Shown here: positions 1-10,603 of the stretch, one piece after another
Layout: every line of letters starts with the position of its first letter
Numbering within the stretch: the first letter of the stretch is position 1
From: Exophiala sp. HKRS030
Taxonomy: Eukaryota; Ascomycota; Eurotiomycetes; Chaetothyriales; Herpotrichiellaceae
DNA: 64,000 nucleotides
Assembly (NCBI GenBank): GCA_023897205.1
Contig: JAHWDD010000004.1
Span: forward strand, 4,154,001-4,218,000
Direction: 5' to 3'
Program-made: the position numbers and the translations under genes
Notes under the pieces: generated by a model
Told to the model about the DNA's origin: nothing
The model's database searches: none
Seen by the model: only the letters and a program-made list of their open reading frames with translations

Positions 1-1
1 G

Positions 2-972
2 GAGTCAAGGGAGCAAAGCGGAACCCAAACCCCGGTCCCTGATGAGACAGACAAGAGCACTGTTCCAGATGAGAAGACTGTTTATCAGACTCCAGGGCCA
101 GCAACCGAAGAGGGGGTTGGCTCGACGATACTGCCAAAGAAGTCCTATACGCAGAAACTGAAGCTCTTCCAACCTGGCTCTTTCTCCAAGAAGAATGAGA
201 TTCCAGGCATGATGCTTCGGCCGCTCCTTTATGCGGTCTGTTTTCCTGTGGTTGCATATTCTGGCTTCTCCTATGGCAGCAACTTGGTAAGTACGTCCTA
301 TTAAATCACATCGGTGCAATTACTGATCCCACGTGACAGGTATGGTTCAACGTGCTCAACGGCACCGCATCTCTCATCCTCTCCGGAGCGCCGTACAATT
401 TCTCCAGTAGCATGGTCGGACTGAGTTACGTTAGCCCCCTGATTGGGGTCTTCCTCGGTGCAGCATATACGGGCAAATTCGGCGATTGGTTCATCGTGAA
501 ATATGCCCGTCGCAAGGGCGGCATCATGGAATCCGAATATCGGCTGTGGCTGTTTACAGCCTCCCTGGGGTTGATTCCCTTTGGTCTCCTGCTCTGGGGG
601 ATCGGCGCCTACCATCACGTCCAATGGTTCGGCTTGATCTTCGCAATGTGTATCATCGCTCTGACCAACACCATCGGCCTGCAACTCAGCGTGAGCTATT
701 GCATCGACAGCTACCGCGATCTGGCGGGCGAGACTATCATCACGGTCATCCTCATCCGGAACACCATGTCATTTGCCATCGGGTACGGATTGACACCATG
801 GGTCACCAACATGGGTTACCAGAATGCGTTCATCACGGCAGCGTTTGCGGGGTTGGCACAGGCGCTTACCTTTTTGATCTTTGTCAAGTATGGGAAATCT
901 CTCCGCGTACGCTCGACGGACAGGTATCTCAAGTTTGTGAAGGAAATCACCGATGCTGGATTGACGCATTAA
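2..972 (+). CDS. MFS transporter, C-terminal part (5' truncated by window)
   Basis: The reading frame is open from base 2 to 286, then a 53-bp intron (287-339, GTAAGT..CAG), then 340-972. The first exon carries a charged cytosolic loop followed by a membrane segment. The second exon holds about five more hydrophobic segments, ending in a short cytosolic tail. The layout (long central loop, then six C-terminal helices) and the wording of the helices resemble the fungal DHA1/HOL1-like drug:H+ antiporter group of the major facilitator superfamily, which sits in the plasma membrane and exports or imports small solutes. The substrate cannot be inferred. The N-terminal half lies outside the window. 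Confidence 0.85.
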
Positions 973-1608
973 GCTTCCAGGGCTGGTTGCCGCCTGGGTA
1001 CTGTACACCTATCATCGAGTGCTATGCATGTGCGGTAGTCGGAAGTACAATCAGGACGCACATCTTGTGCATGAATATACACCCCGATACAGCGCGATGT
1101 GGATTAGGAAACTGTATTCCTTGTTTTGAGGTTCAAATTTGCCAAGTAGGCCTTGTGCGTAGGGATGTTTCTACGACGAATCGAAAGACGGCTTCGACCT
1201 ATCCGTACTACTGCTACCCGCGTTCGCTCCGGCCTCGATATAAATATGATTACAGAGAATAGCAAGGAGCCAGCCAAGAATTCCCCAGATACAGTACCCA
1301 TTGGATGTCGACTATCTATGCCAAGTGATAGCATTCTTAACGGGGCTGTCCACTGATAAAGAGTCGTAACAATGTGATTGGCGCGTTGACCCTGATCTCA
1401 TTGGCGCCGAGGATCTATCACTAGTTTATGCCATAGCACATCACCCAGGTCGATGTAGAGTGTTTCCTTGCATGCAATAGACTCCCATGGAGTTGGCCGC
1501 AAGCTGACGTCGCAGATGAATAGATAAAGACCATGACTTCGTCGAGGGAAATCTGTCTCTTTTCTTCATGTGGTCAAGAACGAGAGTCCCGTCATTCAGA
1601 CTTTCAGG
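973..1608. other. Intergenic region between MFS and NCS1 genes
   Basis: This is the 3' flank of the MFS gene plus the promoter of the permease. Open frames here are short and lack family features. I see no RNA gene or repeat. Confidence 0.5.
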
Positions 1609-3331
1609 ATGGCGATCTTCAACATGTCTAGGCCCAGCGTGGCAGGTTGGTCGTCCTCCGTCAAAGAGGGACTGAAATCTCGAAGACGCATTTCGGGGTG
1701 GACACTTCCCAAACAGAATAGCTCCGTTGCTCCTCCGAACGTCTGGAGTAACGCTGATCAGGATCCTGTCCCTCCCGAAAGACGAACTTGGACAGCGCGC
1801 ACGTTCGTCGCGTACTGGTTCAGTGACCTGGTCACGGTTTCAACCTGGTCCCAGGGCAGCTCAGTCGTTGCAAGCGGCCTTTCTGCATCAGATGCTATGC
1901 TCATTTGTTTTGTCGCCAGCATGTGCAACGCTGTGCCCATTGTCCTGAACGGAGCAATTGGCAGTGACATACATATTCCGTTTCCGATTGCTGCTCGAGC
2001 TGCTTATGGTTACTGGCTGTCTTACATTGCCGTGGTCTCCAGAGCGATCCTTGCTCTTTTCTGGTTCGGCGTCAACAGCTCTGGTAAGTCTCCTCTTGTT
2101 CCAACTGCATTGCCGACAGTGTTGACATGCCTTAGCCGGTGGCCTTGCGGTGACCCAAATGATCAAGGCCATATGGCCCTCATACGCGAACCTTGCGAAC
2201 CATCTGCCAGAATCAGCGGGCATAACGACGCAAGGAATGGTATCGTACCTGCTGTTTCATCTTTTGCAGCTGCCATTCTTGTTCATACCGATCCATCGGC
2301 TCCAACCCCTATTTCTAGCCAAAGTCATCGTCATGCCACCCGTTGCCATTGGCATGGTTGTTTGGATTACCACTCAAACTGGTGGCAGCAACTTCTTCAA
2401 CGTTCCGGCGCAGGTGTCTGGCAGTACTAGAGTGTGGCTTTGGCTTGCCAGCATGACTTCGGTCACCGCGTCTTACTCTACCCTTGCCGTCAACATCCCC
2501 GACTTCAGTCGATTTGCCAAAAGCCCAGGCGCTCAGATATGGCAACTTCCATTCATTCCGATTTTCAAGGTAACGATTGCCGCCTGCGGTATCATTTCGG
2601 CGTCCGCATCCGTCCAGATCTATGGAGAGGCATTGTGGAATCCGCTTCTGATCATCGACAACTGGCACAGCTCATCGCGTGGCCGAGCTGCCGCTTTCTT
2701 CTGCTCCATCTGTTGGTGCCTGGCTCAGATTTGCTTGAACGTCTCTGCGAACTCACTGTCTTTCTCCAACGACGTCACATCGATGCTACCAAGATTCATC
2801 AACATCCGGAGAGGCTCGGTCATTTGCTTTCTGATCGGCGGATGGGCATTCTGCCCGTGGCTGATCCTCGCATCCGGTCAGACCTTCCTCAATTTCATGT
2901 CAGCATACGCCATCTTCATGGCGCCACTCGCCGGGTTTCTCATGTGCGACTATTGGATCGTCAAACGGCGCAGGTACGATGTCCCGGCACTGTACGACCC
3001 CAACGGCATATATGGAAAATGTAACTGGCGATCATTGATTGTCTTGATCGTAACCATCGTCCCAATGATGCCCGGACTGGCGAATAAAGTCTCACCCAAG
3101 ACAGTTCACATACCTGCCGGGCTTCAACATCTTTTTGCGATTAACTGGCTCTACGGATTCTGCCTCACAGTCGTGCTCTACGCAGTGTTGAACTTGTTAT
3201 TCCCTGATAAAAAGACACTTATTGCACGCGTCATCCAGGGGGTTTCTGTATCGGGAGCTGGGGACGAGGAGGAGTCCACCAGTTATGACCCCACAAATGA
3301 GCATACCAGGGTAGAGCAAGTCAAGACTTAG
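1609..3331 (+). CDS. NCS1 family permease (Fur-type uracil/allantoin/purine transporter)
   Basis: Exons 1609-2083 and 2136-3331 are separated by a 52-bp intron (GTAAGT..TTAG); the product is about 556 residues. The protein is strongly hydrophobic with some 12 predicted membrane helices. The N-terminal part has the NCS1 pattern of aromatic and Gly residues around the first helix (TWSQGSS) and an ARAAYG segment. The middle has NIPDFSRFAKSP, a typical NCS1 stretch, and FLMCDYWIVKRRRYDVPALY lies near helix 10. The family (yeast Fur4, Dal4, Fui1; Aspergillus FurD/FurA) imports uracil, uridine, allantoin or related bases with protons across the plasma membrane. The start is the first in-frame ATG; a second ATG lies 15 bases on. 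The exact substrate is not assignable. Confidence 0.88.
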
Positions 3332-4003
3332 TTGAAAGGTATCGTCAAGAAGAGCTACCGCTATACAGGTTTTCTAGAACCAAAAAAAAGAGTGAAAGAG
3401 CAAAAAACCAAAAACAATCAACAATTAGGATTCGCTGCTCGTCACCGACGCAACTACTAACTAATCGGCTTGTGGCTTAAGTACGGCTGAGCGAACGGGA
3501 AGCCCTGTTTTCCACAACCTGTGGTCGATTGCGCAAGATAATCTATTTTCGAAATATACATACCTCGAATTAATTCTCTTAATAGTAGTAGTAGTAGTGA
3601 CTACAGTATTAGTAGTCACTCTTGCTCTGTGATGCCTGGGCGATCTGTAATTTTAGCCACTAACTTTGCCCGTGGCTGAAATGCGTGTATACCCTGACAC
3701 TTAAATCATCAAACCAAGGCAATCGAGAAAATAATAGAGATAATAGACTAAGCTTACTGATTAACATGTCAAAGAAAGGAATGTGTAGACTGAAAAGGAA
3801 GAATTCGTTATTGGAATAGATAGAAGTAGTAGAGAGCCTAGATTACTACCATAGAGTGCCGCGGCTCTCTTCCTCGTCACGTTCGGCCCACGGGAACCTA
3901 CCTACGAGACATCTACGTCCTATCTGACACTGTTTCTATAGTATCGCTTTTCCAATGAGATTCATATCCCGCTTGCTACACTTCGCCGGACTACCCAGTA
4001 GCA
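3332..4003. other. Intergenic region between permease and P450
   Basis: AT-rich spacer with a TAG trinucleotide run and an inverted repeat (listed separately). No coding signal was seen. Confidence 0.5.
3582..3620. repeat. TAG microsatellite running into a 9-bp inverted repeat
   Basis: Five TAG units at 3582-3597 merge into the perfect inverted repeat AGTGACTAC (3596-3604) / GTAGTCACT (3612-3620) with a 7-nt loop. It lies about 260 bases past the permease stop and may simply be a by-product of the microsatellite. Confidence 0.6.
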
Positions 4004-5680
4004 ATGGCGATGAGTTTCTTTCCAAAGAAGGTCATTCTGCTGCTCTTTACGCTGGTCGTCGTAACCTGGAGAATCCATCGCTTCCTCAACCGCCGTAAGT
4101 TCGCCCGGGCCCGCGGTTGCCTGCCAGTCGCACGATCGTACACCAGAGATCCATTCCTGGGCCTCGATCGTCTCCCCAGTGCGCTGCGAGCCATCAGGCA
4201 GCATAGGATCCTCGAACACGGCTGCTCCCTGTTCTCCACGTATGGGAGTACCTTCTCGCTCCAGGAATTGCCACGTAGTGTGATCCTGACGATTGAGCCG
4301 GAGAATGTCAAGACTGTCCTGTCGGTCAGGTTCCACGACTATGGCATCCACTACCGCCTGGAACCATTCCGGCCGCTCCTGGGGAAAGGTATTTTCAGTG
4401 CAGACGGTGAAGATTGGACCGCGTCCCGCGCGCTGATCAGACCAAGTTTCGCACGAGATCAAGTCGCAGATTTGAGGGAGCTGGAGAACTTGATGGGGGA
4501 TCTTCTCGCATTGCTCCCAAGAGATGGCATGACTGTCGTCGACCTACAGGAATTGTTCTTCAGATATACGATCGATTCCGCTACGTCCTTTCTGTTTGGA
4601 CAGTCTGTTGGTAGTTTGAAGAACACCACCCAGGGAGAAGGGATTGACTTCGCAGAGGCTTTCCATTATGCCCAAGGGGCGATACTCACGCGAGCAACAA
4701 CAGGTCTGTGTGGATGTGCCTTGTGTGTCTCCCCGCCGTCATGATGAGAGACTGACGACCGAGAATAGGCCCCCTCAATCTTATCTACCGCGATCGAAAG
4801 GCCGATGAATGTAATCGCATCTGTCGGAACTTTGCCCAACAGTTCGTCGATGACGCTGTTCAGGCCGTTCATCAATCCAAGCAGGGTAGTACCAAAGACA
4901 CGGTCAACGATGCCCAACCAGATCCAGACGCAAGGCACCAAAAGAAACACATCTTCTCCCACGAGCTCGCCTCGAGGACATCTGACAAACAGCGCATTCT
5001 GGACGAGCTTATGAACGTACTCCTAGCAGGGCGAGACACTACCGCCTGCCTGCTGAGCAACCTCTTCTTCGTTCTCGCCAGGAGTCCGGTGATATGGCAG
5101 AAGCTGCGGGCCGAAGTTGCTGTCCTCGAAGGTCGGCCACCAACTTACAACGAGCTTCGTGCTCTCAAATATGTTCGATACTGTGTCAATGAGTGTAAGG
5201 TGGCGTCCAATTTTTTTTGATCATCTATCTTGTAGCTAAAATGTATACCCAGCTCTCCGCCTCCACCCGCCCGTGCCCCGGAACGAGCGAATGGCCATAC
5301 GGGATACTGTCCTGCCCTTGGGTGGAGGTAAAGATGGTCTCTCTCCTGCGTACGTGCCCAAAGGCACTGTCGTCGGCTGGAATGTCTACGCGATGCATCG
5401 TCGTACATCCATCTACGGCGCAGATGCAGAGGAATTCCGCCCGGAGCGCTGGGAGGATGGCAAGCTTCTTCGGCCGCACTGGGGGTTTTTACCATTCAGT
5501 GGCGGGCCACGGGTCTGTGTAGGACAGCAGTACGCTTTGACCGAAGCAAGCTACGTCCTCGTCCGAATGGTGCAGAAATTGGCGGCCATACAGACCGCCG
5601 ATCCACGGCCCTGGGAGGAATCGTTGACCCTGACGCTCTGTTCGAGAAATGGCGTCAAGCTTCGCCTTTTTCCTGCTTGA
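4004..5680 (+). CDS. Cytochrome P450, CYP52-like (alkane/fatty-acid hydroxylase type)
   Basis: Three exons, 4004-4703, 4769-5194 and 5253-5680, give 517 residues. The N-terminus has a single membrane anchor (residues about 8-22), as expected for an ER P450. Exon 2 ends with the I-helix motif LLAGRDTT. The ExxR motif (ESLR) is split across intron 2 and is rebuilt by splicing into [11 protein letters not shown]. The haem loop [20 protein letters not shown], with the thiolate Cys, lies in exon 3. The sequence around the haem Cys (GQQYALTEA) is characteristic of CYP52 and relatives, which omega-hydroxylate n-alkanes and fatty acids using NADPH-P450 reductase. The gene appears intact. Substrate assignment within the clan is inference. 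Confidence 0.9.
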
Positions 5681-5767
5681 ATTCGCCGTGTGATTTCAAG
5701 TAAGGTTTCACTTTAAAGAAGGCACCATCGCTACAGCACATACCTACCAACCCGTACGTACTGTATT

Positions 5768-6880
5768 TCAATCACCATACTTTTTCAACAAGCCTTTCAA
5801 CAACCCCATCGCGCCACCTTTGTAACCACCCCCAAAGATTGCCCAATGATTCAAATGGTGATAGCTCTCATAGAGTCTGATCCGATCTTCATACTCACTC
5901 ACCGGCTCCGTTTTGGGTACGATAGCATGGTATTCGTTCCAGAAAGAACTTCCGAACCCTCCAAACATGTTCATGATTCCAAAATCGTATTCGTTGTGAG
6001 CGTAACATGAAGCAGGATCATAGACGACGTCCTCCACCGCTGAACCGTCACCGTCGCTGCTGCTGCCGCTGCCGCCATTTTGTGTTTCTGTCTCTGTTCG
6101 CGTTTGTCTTCTACCCACGAACCTTCCACGAGATTTATTCCCACTCCACAGATCCCCGTGTACCACGACCGGTCTGATCGCCTCTTTGCCACCCAGGTGT
6201 CCATCACCAAGTAATTTCGGTACGACCTCGTCAACCACCCTCTCGACGGTCTTTCGGAGTTGCGCATCAGAACCGTTGTTCCTCTCCCCTCGCTCCAAGA
6301 TGGCTAGTAATCGTCTCTGGCCGAAGAATTCGGCCCATGACGGACTGAATGTATTGTCTTGCGGCGTATCACCGCAGCATGTCGACACGGGGAACCCGAA
6401 TTGAGGCTCATCGTAACCCTCCGGTACAGGAGCGGGTGTGGAATGTAACCGTGCCAATTTCTCAGCGAGACTCATCCCACTTCCTGCCGACGTTGCTCCT
6501 CCTGATCCTCTTCTTTTCGACATCGACGGTGAGAGACCACCGAGGTTGAGAAACTCCGTGGCTAGAAAATACCCCCCTCCACCACCCTTTTCAAGTTGTC
6601 CCCATCCGAAAGATTTGGGACACAGACTTGGCACGGCGTCGTGTATGGCGTTCAGAGAGGCATGTTCGCCTTCAAACATGACCTTGGCCCCGGCTTCGGA
6701 ACTCGTCTTGACGAACATCGACCTCGTGGGCGTGGTGATCCTGAACGTCGAAGAGAATCCCGAGCCGCCGTGCGTGGCCATCTTGGAGGTACCGACGTCC
6801 AGCGACAAGGCGCGGACGATGGCCGGGTCTATTGATGAGCTCGGCATCCTTACTGAACGGGGACTTCTGATCTCCCCCAA
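5768..6880 (-). CDS. Fructosamine/ketosamine-3-kinase family protein
   Basis: One exon, 370 residues. The N-terminal half has the small kinase lobe with GGSGFSSTF (glycine-rich loop) and FVKTS (nucleotide Lys). The C-terminal half has the aminoglycoside-phosphotransferase-like catalytic loop VVHGDLWSGN (Asp and Asn) and DPASCYAHNEYDFG, where DP is the metal-binding Asp motif of the FN3K family. Members phosphorylate ketosamines on glycated proteins, so that the adduct falls off. A Ser/Gly/Glu-rich insertion of about 35 residues sits between the catalytic loop and the DP motif, where family members are usually shorter. It is read on the opposite strand to the P450 and ends about 90 bp from it. 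Confidence 0.88.
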   Translation of the reverse strand: MGEIRSPRSVRMPSSSIDPAIVRALSLDVGTSKMATHGGSGFSSTFRITTPTRSMFVKTSSEAGAKVMFEGEHASLNAIHDAVPSLCPKSFGWGQLEKGGGGGYFLATEFLNLGGLSPSMSKRRGSGGATSAGSGMSLAEKLARLHSTPAPVPEGYDEPQFGFPVSTCCGDTPQDNTFSPSWAEFFGQRRLLAILERGERNNGSDAQLRKTVERVVDEVVPKLLGDGHLGGKEAIRPVVVHGDLWSGNKSRGRFVGRRQTRTETETQNGGSGSSSDGDGSAVEDVVYDPASCYAHNEYDFGIMNMFGGFGSSFWNEYHAIVPKTEPVSEYEDRIRLYESYHHLNHWAIFGGGYKGGAMGLLKGLLKKYGD

Positions 6881-7496
6881 AAAAGGTTTATACGAGTAGG
6901 TAAATCAATTTGTAACCCCCGTAGGTCTGAATAATGGTACTTCGTGAATCCTCGGCCGGCTTCTTCACAATATCAACGGTGGCCCTCATGTACTGTGCGA
7001 AAATCATAATACGATCGGCTCGACTATGTTTCGCCTAATGTACAGACATTCATACTTGAGAACTACGAATAGTCAACATCAGGCCATGCTTGTGCTCCTT
7101 TTCAATCATGATGGTCTGATGTATTTGCAAAGAATGACGTAATGACAAGGCTCGGGGTATTGTGAACCGACCGAGTACAAGCTCGTAGCCTTGCCACCGA
7201 GGTATTTCATACGTGAAATCGTTAACGCGTTATTCTCCTCTGGACGAGCAAATTCAAAGAGCTTGAGATGATGATCTACCAAGCCCAGGTCGCAGCAACG
7301 CCCTAGATAGTTATCAAATCATTCGGTATTGACTACTTTGCTCTCCGCTTTCTGCTCGTCACTTTAATCGCAATCGCATCATCTTCAGTCTATTTTTGCA
7401 CCATTGACCGATTGATATATTCCTTCATCCAGTCCAAACGCCCTCGCTATGCAATGCATTTCCAACAAAACACTGACGGCTCACGCTTTTGCCAAA
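6881..7496. other. Intergenic region, promoter of the FN3K-like gene
   Basis: Holds the 5' flank of the kinase gene and the 3' flank of UFD1 (both minus strand). No further gene or repeat was seen. Confidence 0.5.
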
Positions 7497-8754
7497 CTAA
7501 CGCGGTCCCCGGCCAGAACCCTTGGATTTGGCTTCAGCATCGCTGTTGACTCCACTGCCTGTACCGCTGTCCGTACCTGCGCCCTTCTTCTTGGGCCGAA
7601 GAGTTTGTCCCTGACCCTTGAAGTGTGGCTTTACTTCGTCACCGACCACTGGCTCGCCATTCTCGTCTCTCTTTGCCAGAGGTTTGAACTCGTACCCGAA
7701 GAACAGTTTCCCGGGAGGCAGTCTGAGTGGTTGGGGCCCATTCGTCTTTCGCGGAGGTGGTTGTTTCGGTCGGTTTGTCGACGCACCGGCCACGGGAGTC
7801 GACGGGTTCGGGGTAGGTGCTTTGGAACCCTTCTTCGAACTCAACTTGTGTCCGGCGGAGAGAAAATGGGACGAAACAGCCCTGGCACCCGCAGCTGCAG
7901 ACGTTGCCGCCGGCGCTATGCTTTCGTAGTTGATGGACTGTGCCATTGTTCCTTGGAAGTGGACTGAACCCCCTCGAGGCTTCCCGATGCCACTTCTTGG
8001 TGTGCTCGCTCCACTGGTCCGTTCCGGTGGAACGTACCCGACTGGTGTCGCAAAGTCAACTTCCAGATCCGTCTCCATGGTCACAATGGCGTGAGCGTCT
8101 GTGTCCGGTTTTATCTCCAGTACGGCAATATCGTACGTCTGATCGTTGTATTCAAAGGTAAAGGTGTCCCCCTTGGTCAAGCAAGCAAAGTTTCGAAAGG
8201 CATTCTCAAGGACAGCTCGAGGATCGGAGATATCGAGGAAGGCAGGCGATTGGGGTTGGAGTTTGATGAATTTACCAGGAGGAAGGTCGGTCGATCTGAT
8301 CTGGAGCAGGTCGCCCGGGTCGAGGTCGAGAGTCTGCATCAGCTGGAATTCACGTTAGCATACGCCACATACCCGCATAGACAACAGGACGCACCCATTG
8401 TGGTAGGTAGATTCTTCCTTCTTCAGCGATGAACTCCAGAACACCAGCGTGAGTCGTCTTGCCAGCGTTGCCGTTGATCAATTCGAAGAGCATTGGATAG
8501 GCGATGTGTAGTCTCGTAAGTTTGTCCAGTGCTGACGGCGGTAGGAAAACCTTGCCACCATAGTTGACGTTCTTTCTGTCCGGTCCATTCATCATTACGA
8601 CGGGGTAACAGCGATAGTATTCATCAAAACGCCTCGTGGACATGCCGACGGGAGGCCCGCCGCGCATGAAGGTCGGGAACCCCATCATGTCGCCTTGATA
8701 ATACGACTGATATGGTCAGAAAATCGCAAGCCTATAGAGGGAGCTACTTACCAT
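7497..8754 (-). CDS. UFD1: Ubiquitin fusion degradation protein 1 (Ufd1)
   Basis: Three exons: 8754-8752 (only the ATG), 8706-8395 and 8342-7497, giving 386 residues. The introns are GTAAGT..CAG (45 bp) and GTGCGT..CAG (52 bp). Exon 2 carries the double-psi barrel start (YYRCYPV, GGKVFLPPSAL) and ends in IYLPQW. Exon 3 continues LMQTLDLDPGD, then SPAFLDISDPRAVLE and the DFATPVGYVPP boundary of the Ufd1 N-domain. The C-terminal tail is Gly/Pro/Lys-rich. Ufd1 pairs with Npl4 as a cofactor of Cdc48/p97 and delivers polyubiquitylated proteins, including ERAD substrates, to the proteasome. The one-codon first exon is inferred from the splice consensus and from SYYQGDMMG homology. Confidence 0.93.
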
Positions 8755-9202
8755 GGCTGTCGCGAAATGGAAAGATGATCCCGATTTACACGGTGGTAGA
8801 TGGGTGAGATCGGTGTGAGGATGGTGTTGGGGCAAACACAATGACAAGGGCACCTGGTCAGGCGAGTGAGAGAACGCTAGAAAGTACAGTCGTGTGAATT
8901 ATACGACGATCCCCTAGGTAGATGAGTGAATTGACTCGAGTTGAGCGTCTTGGTCTCGTAACTGTAGATGAAGCGCAGATGAAATGCAGGCGGCGATGAT
9001 GTGACGTGATTTGGAGAAGAACGAGAAGCGCCGCATTTTATCCGATGCTCTTCAACTTCCCCGGACTTGCTCTCTACTGGATTCACAAGAGCTACTCCGT
9101 ACTACATAGACCGTTCAGTTCTTCAGATTCATCCTCAACTCGTATGTTCCAAGACCAACCTCTCCCTTGCTCCCGTTGAGTGAGTTGTAGGACTCGCCTA
9201 CA
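8755..9202. promoter_or_regulatory. Divergent promoter region UFD1 / GYF-protein gene
   Basis: Shared 448-bp upstream region of two conserved genes. It contains the 9-mer TACTCCGTA at 9093-9101. No ORF here has family features. Confidence 0.5.
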
Positions 9203-10567
9203 ATGTCCTCTTACAACAAAAGACGCGCCGAAGATTTTGTTCGCACGCACGACCATGCCCAGCCCAGCAAAAAGCCTCGCTTCGACGTGCGCAATCCCTC
9301 CGCACTAGCTCCCGATGCTCCTGAGGACGATGCAATCCTGGATGCGGATGTCATCGGCTCACGAGGTCAACAAGTGCGCCGTGGCGCTGTGAATATTGAT
9401 GGTTACGATTCTGACAGCGACAATGACAACTTCAACGCTCGCGCTGATGCAAAATCTCGCGCAGAGAAGGCCGCCGCTCAAAGGTCCAAACAAGAAGAAC
9501 AAGACGATATGTTTGCTGACTTGGAGGACGATTTTCGTGACGGGGATGACTCAGAAGGAGACGCGGCCCGTCGAGGAGGGAAGAAGAAAGCCGTACGATT
9601 TCTGGACACAGATGAGATTCAAGGACAGGTGCAAAATTCAAGAAGCGGTGGTCATGTTTCGGCTGATTTCAGCCTGAATGGAAGTGGCCACGGCAAAGGC
9701 AAGGCAAAAGATAGAGAGGTCGATGATGAGGTGGAGAGTAGCAGTGACAGTGAAGTTGATGACGAGATGAGAGCAAGCACAGGTGAACTTGACCCAGAAC
9801 TGGGTGCTGGAGGCAAGAAAGCCCACGCACCAAAGTTGGATGCTTTCAATATGAGGACGGAAATGGAGGAGGGCCGGTTTGATGAGCAACAGAATTATGT
9901 CCGCAAAGCAGTAGACCCTGATGCTATCCACGATGTCTGGCTGGAAGGAGTCTCAAAGAAGCAAATGCGAAAAGCCAAAGAGGCTGCTGAGAGGCGCGAG
10001 GAGGAGCGAAGGAAGCGTGACATCGAGGATGACGCCCAGTCGACAGGAGAGGTCCTGGGCCGCCTTATTCCATTGCTTGAACGCGGTGAAACGGTCCTGG
10101 AAGCTCTTGCCCGACTTGGTAAAGGCAAAGATAAAAAGGCCAAGTGGCAGACAAAGAAGATCAAGAAACAGAATGGCAATGAACAGGCCGAAGATGATGC
10201 GATCGAAAAGGCTCGCAAGGAAAAGGTCGAGGCTATCACTGGAGCAGCCGACATATTGTTAACACGCGGTCAACCCGAGGTCTACGACAGTGAAAGAGAA
10301 TTACTCGTCAGACAATACAGAAGAGAGACTGGTGAAGACTGGGTTGAGTCTCAGCCCAAAGATATTGAAGCTGGCAATACTAGCCCTGACGCTGCGGAAC
10401 ATATGTGGGAGTATCGTTGGACTGATGCAAGGGATGGCGGTACCATCAACGGTCCATATACTGGCGATACCATGCGACAATGGAGTGATGCTGGATATTT
10501 TGGTGAGGGTGTTGAATTCCGTAGAGTGGACGGTGGCAACTGGTCCGCAATAGCCGAGTTCGCCTGA
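9203..10567 (+). CDS. CD2BP2/Lin1-type GYF-domain protein (U5 snRNP-associated)
   Basis: One exon, 454 residues. The N-terminus is basic and highly charged (KRRAEDFVRTHD, KKPRFD), followed by long acidic Asp/Glu stretches. The centre has the conserved segment DAFNMRTEMEEGRFDEQQNYV, diagnostic of CD2BP2/Lin1. The last about 60 residues form a GYF domain: WEYRWTD, GPYTGDTMRQW, GYFGEGVEFRRV. GYF domains bind proline-rich peptides. In this family the domain sits on the U5 snRNP protein Prp6/Dib1 region and is released before splicing catalysis. It is convergent with TAD3, with only 36 bp between the stop codons, so the 3' UTRs must overlap. Confidence 0.93.
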   Translation: MSSYNKRRAEDFVRTHDHAQPSKKPRFDVRNPSALAPDAPEDDAILDADVIGSRGQQVRRGAVNIDGYDSDSDNDNFNARADAKSRAEKAAAQRSKQEEQDDMFADLEDDFRDGDDSEGDAARRGGKKKAVRFLDTDEIQGQVQNSRSGGHVSADFSLNGSGHGKGKAKDREVDDEVESSSDSEVDDEMRASTGELDPELGAGGKKAHAPKLDAFNMRTEMEEGRFDEQQNYVRKAVDPDAIHDVWLEGVSKKQMRKAKEAAERREEERRKRDIEDDAQSTGEVLGRLIPLLERGETVLEALARLGKGKDKKAKWQTKKIKKQNGNEQAEDDAIEKARKEKVEAITGAADILLTRGQPEVYDSERELLVRQYRRETGEDWVESQPKDIEAGNTSPDAAEHMWEYRWTDARDGGTINGPYTGDTMRQWSDAGYFGEGVEFRRVDGGNWSAIAEFA

Positions 10568-10603
10568 TGATACTGTCGTCCGATATTCCGAATAATCGAC
10601 TTC

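Noticed and set aside
486..1262. 258-codon plus-strand frame overlapping the MFS gene
   Set aside because: It is out of frame with the membrane helices of the MFS exon and has a His/Arg-rich composition without domain features.
3962..4462. 166-codon minus-strand frame
   Set aside because: It is antisense to the first P450 exon and has no recognisable motifs.
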